The translations under genes were made by a program, and so were the position numbers. Positions 1 through 5,232 of a DNA stretch of 5,232 nucleotides are shown here, piece by piece (position 1 is the stretch's first letter; every line of letters begins with the position of its first letter). Below the pieces are notes generated by a model. It was not told the DNA's origin, ran no database searches, and saw nothing but the letters and a program-made list of their open reading frames with translations. This DNA is from Burkholderiaceae bacterium. GTDB lineage: Bacteria > Pseudomonadota > Gammaproteobacteria > Burkholderiales > Burkholderiaceae. The stretch is from positions 1 through 5,232 of the forward strand of contig CANISN010000139.1 in the NCBI GenBank assembly GCA_947470165.1. The letters run 5' to 3'.

Positions 1-82
1 TAATATCAAACTTCTCTAATAGCTCTGGATGAAAAATTACTTCTTTTTCATTTTGAGTGGACACTAACAATATAGAGCTCAT
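1..82 (-). CDS. 5' fragment of an unidentified protein, cut by the left window edge
   Basis: An ATG at 82-80 opens a minus-strand frame of 27 codons that runs off the window without a stop. The peptide begins MSSILLVSTQNEKEVIF. The ATG lies 19 bases past the stop of the upstream FAD-dehydrogenase gene on the same strand, so the two could be co-transcribed. It is the first usable start in this frame, because an in-frame TAA lies six codons further upstream (100-98). No clear Shine-Dalgarno sequence precedes it. I do not recognise the family and cannot assign a role. The short open stretch could also be chance, so confidence is limited. Confidence 0.35.
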   Translation of the reverse strand, partial: MSSILLVSTQNEKEVIFHPELLEKFDI

Positions 83-101
83 CAGAAAACAGTTTATTTA
101 A

Positions 102-1712
102 TTATTGGGAAAGATAGTCGAGTGCAACTGCTTCTGCTACTTTAATCCCATCGACTCCTGCCGATAAGATACCACCCGCATAGCCAGCGCCTTCACCCGC
201 AGGATATAAGCCTTTAATATTCAGACTCTGAAAGTTTGTGCCCCTGGTAATACGTAAAGGGGAGGATGTACGCGTCTCTACTCCGGTCAGTACTGCGTCT
301 TTCATCGAAAAGCCCTTGATCTGCTTCTCAAATGCAGGAATAGCCTCTCGAATCGCTTCGATTGCATAAGCCGGTAAACAATCCGCAAGATCTGTAAGGT
401 GAACGCCCGGCTTATACGATGGCATCACAGTACCGAACTCCGTGGATGCCTTACCTTCCAAGAAGTCGCCAACCAATTGGCCGGGGGCCTCATAGGTTGA
501 GCCACCCAACTCATAGGCTTTTGACTCCAGTGTGCGCTGAAACTCAATGCCAGCCAAGGGTCCACCGGGATAGTCTTCAGGAGTAATTCCGACGACGATA
601 CCAGCATTGGCATTGCGCTCATTACGTGAGTACTGACTCATGCCATTGGTCACTACACGATTGGGCTCAGAGGTAGCGGCAACCACTGTGCCACCTGGGC
701 ACATACAAAAACTATAGACTGCGCGGCCATTTTTGGCATGATGGACCAACTTATAATCTGCTGCACCGATGAGCGCATTACCGGCATGCGGTCCTAGACG
801 AGCCCTATCAATCAAGGATTGTGGATGCTCAATTCGAAAGCCTACAGAAAATGGCTTGGCCTCCATATAGACGCCAGCAATATGTAATGCCTCAAAAGTA
901 TCGCGTGCGCTATGACCTAAAGCTAATACCACATGATTCGCCAGTAAATCGGGATGCCCTTCTATTTTGACGCCTGCAATCTGATCATTTTGAATATCAA
1001 AGCCAATCACCTTTTGTGAGAAACGAATCTCTCCACCCAGCTGAATAATTTCTTGGCGCATTCTTTCGACTACGCCAACCAATCGGAAGGTTCCAATATG
1101 TGGCTTAGCCACGTATCGAATTTCTTCTGGGGCACCTGCTTTAATAAATTCAGCAATGACCTTGCGTCCATAAAACTTTGGGTCTTTAATTTGACTATAG
1201 AGCTTGCCATCAGAAAACGTGCCTGCCCCACCTTCACCAAATTGCACATTGGACTCTGGATTGAGGACATTCTTGCGCCACAAGCCCCAAGTATCTTGAG
1301 TCCGCTCTCTTACCTGCCTGCCACGCTCGAGCACAATTGGCTTAAAGCCCATCTGCGCCAATACTAAGGCAGCAAAAATTCCGCAAGGGCCAAATCCAAT
1401 AATGACGGGACGTTTAAAGCTTGAGTTCTTGACTTGAGAAGCATTAGCAACAAAATGGTAACTCGTATCAGGAGAGGATCTCACATGAACATCATTTGCA
1501 AATTGCTTGAGTAACTTGTCTTCATCCTTCACTGATAAATCTACGGTATAGATAAAGGCAAGCGCAACGTTCTTTCGGGCATCATAACTACGCTTAAAGA
1601 TCTCCATTCGTATCAAGTCTTGAGATTTGAGATTCAAGCGTTGCAAGATCGCCTCTTCCAATGCCTCAGGGACATGGCTAATAGGGAGGCGAAGTTCAGT
1701 AATACGGATCAT
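102..1712 (-). CDS. NAD(P)/FAD-dependent oxidoreductase (COG2509-type FAD-dependent dehydrogenase)
   Basis: Complete 536-residue flavoprotein, starting at ATG 1712-1710 and ending in TAA at 104-102. Residues 1 to about 90 form a small N-terminal domain. The Rossmann dinucleotide-binding motif GFGPCG follows at 106-111, with the acidic residue ending the second strand at E129 (VLERG), which in this fold binds the FAD ribose. The family hallmark FGEGGAGTFSDGK is at 158-170, LALGHSARDT at 263-272 and FCMCPGG at 335-341. The C-terminal flavin-binding signature GLYPAGEGAGYAGG is at 501-514. Architecture and length fit the uncharacterised FAD-dependent dehydrogenases of COG2509. The protein should be a soluble cytoplasmic oxidoreductase, and I cannot infer its substrate. 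The two cysteines in FCMCPGG (336, 338) invite a redox role, but that is speculation. The gene is divergent from yaeQ. No strong ribosome-binding site precedes the start (only GTAGAG nearby), yet the N-terminal domain begins right at this ATG. Confidence 0.95.
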   Translation of the reverse strand: MIRITELRLPISHVPEALEEAILQRLNLKSQDLIRMEIFKRSYDARKNVALAFIYTVDLSVKDEDKLLKQFANDVHVRSSPDTSYHFVANASQVKNSSFKRPVIIGFGPCGIFAALVLAQMGFKPIVLERGRQVRERTQDTWGLWRKNVLNPESNVQFGEGGAGTFSDGKLYSQIKDPKFYGRKVIAEFIKAGAPEEIRYVAKPHIGTFRLVGVVERMRQEIIQLGGEIRFSQKVIGFDIQNDQIAGVKIEGHPDLLANHVVLALGHSARDTFEALHIAGVYMEAKPFSVGFRIEHPQSLIDRARLGPHAGNALIGAADYKLVHHAKNGRAVYSFCMCPGGTVVAATSEPNRVVTNGMSQYSRNERNANAGIVVGITPEDYPGGPLAGIEFQRTLESKAYELGGSTYEAPGQLVGDFLEGKASTEFGTVMPSYKPGVHLTDLADCLPAYAIEAIREAIPAFEKQIKGFSMKDAVLTGVETRTSSPLRITRGTNFQSLNIKGLYPAGEGAGYAGGILSAGVDGIKVAEAVALDYLSQ

Positions 1713-1801
1713 GGGACTCTACGATACACACTAAATAGGAACGATTTTCTAAATAATACTGGCAGAGTCGGGTGGGGACAGTTTAAAGGCGATAATGCGC
1801 T
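1713..1801. promoter_or_regulatory. Divergent intergenic region between the FAD dehydrogenase and yaeQ
   Basis: These 89 bases separate two divergent genes and must carry, or lie close to, both promoters. On the minus strand a TATTAT hexamer (plus coordinates 1753-1758) lies about 40 bases before the dehydrogenase start and resembles a sigma-70 -10 box, but no good -35 partner sits at 17 bases. The heptamer CTAAATA occurs twice in direct orientation, at 1731-1737 and 1749-1755. On the plus side AAAGG at 1785-1789 is the likely yaeQ ribosome-binding site, about 12 bases before its ATG. The promoter assignment is tentative. Confidence 0.3.
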
Positions 1802-2350
1802 ATGGCTCTTCGCGCAACTATCCACAAAGCCGACCTTCACGTCGCAGACTCAGATCGCCACTATTACGGCAGTCACTCCCTTACTATTGCTAAGCATCCT
1901 TCAGAAACTGAAGAGCGGATGATGATTCGGATTATTGCGTTTGCCCTGCAAGCCCAAGAAGATTTAGCCTTTACTAAAGGCTTAAGCGATACCGATGAGC
2001 CAGATCTCTGGGTGAAGGACCTTACCGATGCTATTAATCTCTGGATTGAAATTGGCCAACCTGATGAGCGCCGCATCTTAAAGGCCTGCGGCCGTTCCGA
2101 CCAAGTGATCGTATATTGCTATGGTGGTCACACTAGCAAGATCTGGTGGGACGGCATTGCCAATAAGCTAACTCGTGCACGTAATCTCCAGATCATTTCC
2201 ATTCCAGCAGAGCAAGCTAAGGAGCTCAATAAGCTGGTGGAGCGCAGCATGGTCCTACATGTGAATATTCAAGATGGTGAGGCTTATGTATCCTCAGATA
2301 TGGGTCAAGTCACTATCACCCCAGAAATTTGGCGTGATCAACAAGCATGA
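1802..2350 (+). CDS. yaeQ: YaeQ family protein
   Basis: Complete 182-residue protein, close to the 181 residues of E. coli YaeQ and collinear with it from the first residues (MALRATIHKA), which supports the ATG at 1802. Recognisable family blocks are HPSETEERMMIR at 32-43, FTKGLSDTDEPDLW at 57-70, INLWIEIGQPDERRILKAC at 78-96, IWWDG at 114-118 and NIQDGEAYVS at 155-164. Structures of the family show a compact variation of the PD-(D/E)XK nuclease fold. E. coli yaeQ was named in connection with suppression of rfaH loss, but no biochemical activity is firmly established. The protein should be cytoplasmic, with no signal peptide or membrane segment. Residue 79 is Asn where, from memory, the E. 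coli protein has Asp (IDLWIE). The stop codon overlaps the start of the following PIN-domain gene (ATGA), so the two are probably translated together. A moderate ribosome-binding site, AAAGG, lies at 1785-1789. Confidence 0.96.
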   Translation: MALRATIHKADLHVADSDRHYYGSHSLTIAKHPSETEERMMIRIIAFALQAQEDLAFTKGLSDTDEPDLWVKDLTDAINLWIEIGQPDERRILKACGRSDQVIVYCYGGHTSKIWWDGIANKLTRARNLQIISIPAEQAKELNKLVERSMVLHVNIQDGEAYVSSDMGQVTITPEIWRDQQA

Positions 2351-2769
2351 AATCTGTAGTTTTAGATACCAATATCTTGCTGGATATTTTTGTCTTCAAT
2401 GATCCAAGGGCAGCTGATCTTAAGCAAGCAATCCTTACCGGCGACATTCAGCCTATTGCTAGTCAGAAGACTTTAGAAGAATTAGTTGATGTAATCTCTC
2501 GCCCTCTCTTTAAGTTAAGTCAAGAAACGCAATCAGAAATTCTTGAGCAATGGCATTCAGTCATCAGCTTAATTGATGATTCTAATTTAGCATCTGCGCC
2601 TTGGAAGTGCCAAGACGAAGATGATCAAATATTTTTAGATCTAGCCTACCAACTCCGACCAACCATACTCATTAGCAAAGACAACGCAGTGCTCCAGTTA
2701 GCCGGTTGCGCTGCGCAAGAGCGTATTCTGATTACTAGCGATTACAACGCCTTCAAGCTTCAGAACTAA
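2347..2769 (+). CDS. PIN-domain protein, putative toxin component (COG1569/TIGR00305 type)
   Basis: Complete 140-residue single PIN domain, the usual length of this family. The acidic metal-binding set is visible: D7 in the N-terminal [11 protein letters not shown]44/E45 in the helix [13 protein letters not shown]90 to D93 in [13 protein letters not shown] (D93 the best candidate), and D112 in ISKDNAVL. An intact set implies a Mg2+/Mn2+-dependent ribonuclease. Families of this type are often labelled toxin-antitoxin toxins, but no antitoxin-like small DNA-binding gene is next to it. Instead its ATG overlaps the yaeQ stop by four bases, which points to translational coupling. Its 3' end overlaps the convergent monooxygenase gene by 17 bases. 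A housekeeping RNase role, or a solitary toxin, is as plausible as a true toxin-antitoxin pair. No membrane or export signal is seen. Confidence 0.95.
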   Translation: MKSVVLDTNILLDIFVFNDPRAADLKQAILTGDIQPIASQKTLEELVDVISRPLFKLSQETQSEILEQWHSVISLIDDSNLASAPWKCQDEDDQIFLDLAYQLRPTILISKDNAVLQLAGCAAQERILITSDYNAFKLQN

Positions 2770-3769
2770 AGCGCAGTCCCTTGGCTGCTTCAGCGGCAAT
2801 CTCGAAAGATCTTAGGCGCGCTTGATGGTCAAATATTTGACCCGTGATAATCACTTCATTCGCACCCGTTAAATCTAGCCAACGTTGCATCTCGCCTCTA
2901 ACTGTCTGCAAAGACCCTACAGCAGAGCACTGCAAAGCGTGAGCAGCAGTTGCTTTTTCATGTGGCTCACAGAAATCATCTAAATTATCGATTGGCGATG
3001 GTAACTGACCCCGGGTGTTCCGATGCATGCGGATAACGTTTTGCTGTAGGGTAGTAAAGAGATAGACTGCCTCCTCGTCAGTATCAGCAGCCACAACATT
3101 CATCAGAAATGCTGAATAAGGCTTGGCCAGCTTATCGGAAGGCTGAAATTTTTCACGGTAGATAGACATCGCATCAAGCAATTGCTCAGGCGCAAAGTGT
3201 GAGGCAAAAGCATAAGGGAGGCCAAAGTGAGCGGCTAATTGAGCGCCATACAAGCTAGAGCCAAGGATCCAAATAGGCACCTCGGTATCTGCGCCCGGAA
3301 TGGCCTTGACGGATTGCCCATCCTGAATCGGCCCAAAGTAATGTTGTAACTCTCGTACGTCCTGCGGAAAACGATCCTCACTTCCCAGCAAATCCCGACG
3401 CAAGGCTCTAGCAGTCATTTGATCAGTACCAGGGGCACGACCCAAGCCCAACTCAATGCGACCAGGATAGATCGATGCCAGAGTACCAAACTGCTCTGCA
3501 ATGACTAGCGGGGCATGATTTGGCAGCATCACGCCACCCGACCCAACTCGAATCGATTTTGTGCCACCGGCAATATAGCCAACCAGGACAGCAGTTGCTG
3601 AACTAGCATTACCAGTCATATTGTGATGCTCAGCAACCCAATAGCGTGTATAGCCCCAACGCTCAGCATGCTGTGCGACATCTAAAGAGTTTCGCAATGC
3701 ATCTGCAGCAGTAAATCCCTGAGGAATGGGAGATATATCTAGAATGGAGTATGGGACTGAATTGGTCAT
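2753..3769 (-). CDS. LLM class flavin-dependent oxidoreductase, YhbW-like
   Basis: A single-domain bacterial luciferase-like (TIM-barrel, FMN-dependent) monooxygenase of 338 residues, close to the length of E. coli YhbW. Subfamily motifs run through it: SPIPQG at 13-18, YWVAEHHNM at 43-51, [20 protein letters not shown] at 76-95, [14 protein letters not shown] at 101-114, [14 protein letters not shown] at 167-180, FASHFAP at 188-194 and [13 protein letters not shown] at 310-322. It is expected to use reduced flavin and O2 in the cytoplasm, with an unknown substrate. I chose ATG 3769 because [18 protein letters not shown] aligns with the YhbW N-terminus. An in-frame GTG at 3793 would add eight residues (MLSQYDLS) with no family counterpart. 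Neither start has a well-spaced ribosome-binding site. The gene converges on, and overlaps by 17 bases, the PIN gene, and is divergent from the DUF1653 gene. Confidence 0.95.
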   Translation of the reverse strand: MTNSVPYSILDISPIPQGFTAADALRNSLDVAQHAERWGYTRYWVAEHHNMTGNASSATAVLVGYIAGGTKSIRVGSGGVMLPNHAPLVIAEQFGTLASIYPGRIELGLGRAPGTDQMTARALRRDLLGSEDRFPQDVRELQHYFGPIQDGQSVKAIPGADTEVPIWILGSSLYGAQLAAHFGLPYAFASHFAPEQLLDAMSIYREKFQPSDKLAKPYSAFLMNVVAADTDEEAVYLFTTLQQNVIRMHRNTRGQLPSPIDNLDDFCEPHEKATAAHALQCSAVGSLQTVRGEMQRWLDLTGANEVIITGQIFDHQARLRSFEIAAEAAKGLRFSSEA

Positions 3770-3802
3770 TGATAGATCATACTGAGAAAGCACCTTTTTG
3801 AC

Positions 3803-4024
3803 ATGAGTAAACCAAAAATGGCAGATGCCGATGACGGCCTTTTTAAGCCAGGTAGCAAGCTAAGACACATTAAGACTGGAGGCTTTTATAAGGTGGTGTT
3901 GCTGGCTAACGTTGAAGCCAACTTAGAACCAGCCTACGTATACGAATCACTCCAGTCTCACGATTTTTGGATTAGACCCAAAGCAGAGATGGAAGATGGT
4001 CGGTTTGAACTAGTCAGCATTTAA
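3803..4024 (+). CDS. DUF1653-type small protein
   Basis: A 73-residue protein whose residues 15-71 match the pattern of the DUF1653 family: PGSKLRH at 16-22, GGFYKVV at 26-32, the strand AYVYESLQ at 44-51 and the diagnostic WIRP at 56-59, followed by an acidic tail segment ([10 protein letters not shown]). The family is small, soluble and of unknown function, and is probably a compact beta-rich domain. The 14-residue leader is not conserved, so the start is uncertain. The ATG at 3803 has only a weak GAGAAAG stretch 12 bases upstream, and an in-frame ATG at 3818 is an alternative. The gene lies 33 bases from the divergent monooxygenase start (ATG 3769), so its promoter must overlap that gene. 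slyX follows 21 bases after the stop, on the same strand, and is probably co-transcribed. Confidence 0.85.
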   Translation: MSKPKMADADDGLFKPGSKLRHIKTGGFYKVVLLANVEANLEPAYVYESLQSHDFWIRPKAEMEDGRFELVSI

Positions 4025-4045
4025 GATAAAGACAGGGAATTAGAA

Positions 4046-4249
4046 ATGACTGAAGAACGCATCACCAACCTAGAAATCAAGCTGAGCTTCACAGAGGATC
4101 TCATTGATCAACTCAATCAGACTGTTTACAAGCAACAGCAGCAAATTGAGTTTTTATATCGAGAACTAAAATCCATTAAAGAACAATCTAGTAGTGGGGA
4201 TAGCTCGGGAAACACTAGCCCCAAAGATGAAATCCCTCCCCACTATTAA
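4046..4249 (+). CDS. slyX: SlyX family protein
   Basis: A complete 67-residue protein, slightly shorter than E. coli SlyX. Residues 1 to about 47 form a heptad-rich helix (ITNLEIKLSFTEDLIDQLNQ, then VYKQQQQIEFLYRELKSI) expected to be a coiled coil. A serine/glycine-rich linker follows (about 48-58), and the protein ends in the family's conserved PPHY. A good ribosome-binding site, AGGGA at 4034-4038, lies seven bases before the ATG and fixes the start. In enterobacteria slyX lies beside slyD, and its function is unknown beyond a small cytoplasmic, probably oligomeric protein. Here the upstream partner is the DUF1653 gene, and no slyD is visible. The linker DNA holds an imperfect inverted repeat (GGGGATAG at 4197-4204, CTAGCCCC at 4215-4222), which I read as coincidental. 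Confidence 0.95.
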   Translation: MTEERITNLEIKLSFTEDLIDQLNQTVYKQQQQIEFLYRELKSIKEQSSSGDSSGNTSPKDEIPPHY

Positions 4250-4306
4250 AGTCCTGATAATATTTAGAAACAATACTGTAGCTAACTTCTAAAAAGAATA
4301 TTCATT

Positions 4307-4654
4307 ATGGGTAACCTAGTACCATTTTTAGTCCAGTGGGGATTAACCTCTCTATCCCTTTGGGTTGCAAGCTATCTTTTTAGTGGGCTTCGCTTTGCGG
4401 ATGGCGGATCACTACTGATCGCCGCACTTCTACTTGGATTTGCTAATGCAGTTGTCAAGCCGCTATTAATTCTCTTTACGCTACCACTTACCGTCCTCAC
4501 CATGGGATTATTTTTGCTAGTTGTCAACGCTTTGGTGCTCATGTTAGTTTCCTCAGTAGTGAGCGGCTTTACGATCTCTAGCTTCTGGACCGCATTCTTT
4601 GCCAGCATCTTTATTTCTTTATTCGGCTTATTTATCAGTGGCGTTCTGATTTAA
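4307..4654 (+). CDS. Phage holin family 4 / YvlD-type membrane protein
   Basis: A 115-residue, very hydrophobic protein with four predicted membrane helices, roughly residues 5-25, 32-52, 55-82 and 88-114. The diagnostic stretch is FANAVVKPLLILFTLPLTVL (45-64) followed by TMGLFLLVVNALVLML (65-80), typical of PF04020/COG1950 (YvlD and the 'Mycobacterial 4 TMS phage holin' superfamily). Despite the name, most chromosomal members sit outside prophages and have no shown lysis role. Nothing phage-like surrounds this one, so I read it as a housekeeping inner-membrane protein of unknown function. The 57-base gap after slyX is AT-rich. It contains a GATAAT hexamer (4256-4261) without a matching -35 and a palindrome GAATATTC just before the start, so a separate promoter is possible. 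Only a weak AAAGA precedes the ATG. The stop lies three bases from the end of the convergent AsmA-like gene. Confidence 0.93.
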   Translation: MGNLVPFLVQWGLTSLSLWVASYLFSGLRFADGGSLLIAALLLGFANAVVKPLLILFTLPLTVLTMGLFLLVVNALVLMLVSSVVSGFTISSFWTAFFASIFISLFGLFISGVLI

Positions 4655-4657
4655 GAA

Positions 4658-5232
4658 CTACTCAGTCCCAGGGTAAATATCCGACCAGGGGTGGAGCGCA
4701 TCGCGACATGGATGGCTTTTATTGCTCATTGATCTCGCATTCTCAGCCAGAATAGTTGCTCCACCTGTCAATACCCCCAATCCAATCGAGATAGCACTAT
4801 TGACGACTCCAGCCTGATTAATGCCTACCTTAGGATCCATCAATGTTCCACCCATCTTTACAAGCCCAGCTAGATCAAGGCCCGTAGTAAGACCTGATTT
4901 TTCCCGAGGATTAATTGTCAGGTTCACCGCTTCAGTTTTTAAGTTGATCGAGCCTGCCAACACTACATCCAATCTATCTGTTTGGACGCCAACAGTATTG
5001 ACTATATTGATCTGACCATTGTTGATGGGCAGATAAGCAACAGCGCACTCTAAAATTGTTTCAGTGGATTTTTTTCGCAAGGGGTTCATGGAATCTAATA
5101 AGGTGACAACAAAGTCACCAGCATCATTTAAAAAGTTGCTAGCCATTTTCGCCTGATTAATACTTACCTGAATTTTACCGTTGGAATTTTCTGCCATCTG
5201 GCGAAGACTAACACCCAAAGTTTTAATATTAA
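4658..5232 (-). CDS. AsmA family protein, C-terminal fragment (5' end outside the window)
   Basis: The minus-strand frame is open to the right edge and ends in TAG at 4660-4658. A TTG at 5218 is in frame, but codons upstream of it remain open, so it is almost certainly not the start. About 190 residues are visible. They match the end of the AsmA C-terminal domain: LGVSLRQMAENSNGKIQV, then ECAVAYLPINNGQI, a beta-rich VVLAGSINLKTEAVNLTINP block, a GTLMDPKV turn and a glycine-rich hydrophobic stretch (AGVVNSAISIGLGVLTGGAT). AsmA-like proteins are anchored in the inner membrane by an N-terminal helix and project a long beta-rich domain into the periplasm. They are linked to outer-membrane lipid and protein homeostasis. 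Two cysteines, encoded at 5047-5045 (ECAV) and 4708-4706 (HPCRDAL), could pair in the periplasm. The N-terminal anchor cannot be checked here. Confidence 0.87.
   Translation of the reverse strand, partial: NIKTLGVSLRQMAENSNGKIQVSINQAKMASNFLNDAGDFVVTLLDSMNPLRKKSTETILECAVAYLPINNGQINIVNTVGVQTDRLDVVLAGSINLKTEAVNLTINPREKSGLTTGLDLAGLVKMGGTLMDPKVGINQAGVVNSAISIGLGVLTGGATILAENARSMSNKSHPCRDALHPWSDIYPGTE

Noticed and set aside
1053..1367. Plus-strand open frame of 104 codons
   Set aside because: It lies entirely antisense to the FAD dehydrogenase, has no family resemblance, and is explained by the codon pattern of the real gene.
1791..1796. GATAAT as a -10 box for yaeQ
   Set aside because: It lies only a few bases before the ATG, has no -35 partner, and sits after the better ribosome-binding site candidate.
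1620..1922. Plus-strand open frame of 100 codons spanning the start of the dehydrogenase and of yaeQ
   Set aside because: It overlaps two well-supported genes in other frames, and its peptide has no recognisable domain.
2347..2769. Complete toxin-antitoxin locus
   Set aside because: The PIN gene looks intact, but no antitoxin-like gene (AbrB, RHH, Phd or HTH type) is adjacent on either side.
4197..4222. Inverted repeat GGGGATAG / CTAGCCCC as a terminator or regulatory hairpin
   Set aside because: The stem has a mismatch, lies inside the slyX linker coding region, and is not followed by a T-tract.
4372..4608. Minus-strand open frame of 78 codons
   Set aside because: It is antisense to the four-helix membrane protein. 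Its Ser/Thr/Lys-rich peptide is the usual shadow of a hydrophobic gene.
4655..4680. Bidirectional terminator between the membrane protein and the AsmA-like gene
   Set aside because: The genes end three bases apart, and no GC-rich stem with flanking A/T tracts is visible.

Overview
The window looks like ordinary, tightly packed chromosome from a betaproteobacterium. Moderate GC content, the mix of families (YaeQ, SlyX, YhbW-like monooxygenase, AsmA) and their divergence from the enterobacterial forms suggest the Burkholderiaceae, possibly Polynucleobacter. This placement is an inference from gene content and style. No rRNA or tRNA gene, insertion sequence, integrase, CRISPR array or phage structural gene is visible, and no intergenic gap exceeds about 90 bases.

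Layout from left to right. Bases 1-82 hold the start of an unidentified minus-strand reading frame that runs off the left edge. Next comes a complete minus-strand FAD-dependent dehydrogenase of 536 residues (102-1712). A short divergent intergenic region (1713-1801) separates it from a plus-strand pair: yaeQ (1802-2350) and a PIN-domain ribonuclease-like gene (2347-2769). These two overlap by four bases (ATGA), so they are probably translationally coupled. The PIN gene runs tail to tail into a minus-strand YhbW-like flavin monooxygenase, with a 17-base overlap of the coding ends. Divergent from the monooxygenase is a small plus-strand group: a DUF1653-type protein (3803-4024), slyX (4046-4249) and a four-helix membrane protein of the 'phage holin family 4'/YvlD type (4307-4654). 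Three bases beyond its stop lies the end of a minus-strand AsmA-family gene, whose 5' part lies beyond the right edge.

The genes do not form one obvious pathway. Two are flavin oxidoreductases with unknown substrates, two encode nuclease-like folds (YaeQ and PIN), and two concern the envelope (YvlD-like and AsmA-like). I found no convincing new multi-gene system. The points most worth a second look are the coupled yaeQ-PIN pair with no recognisable antitoxin, a possible acidic-residue substitution in YaeQ, the paired cysteines in the AsmA tail, and the start-codon ambiguity of the monooxygenase.
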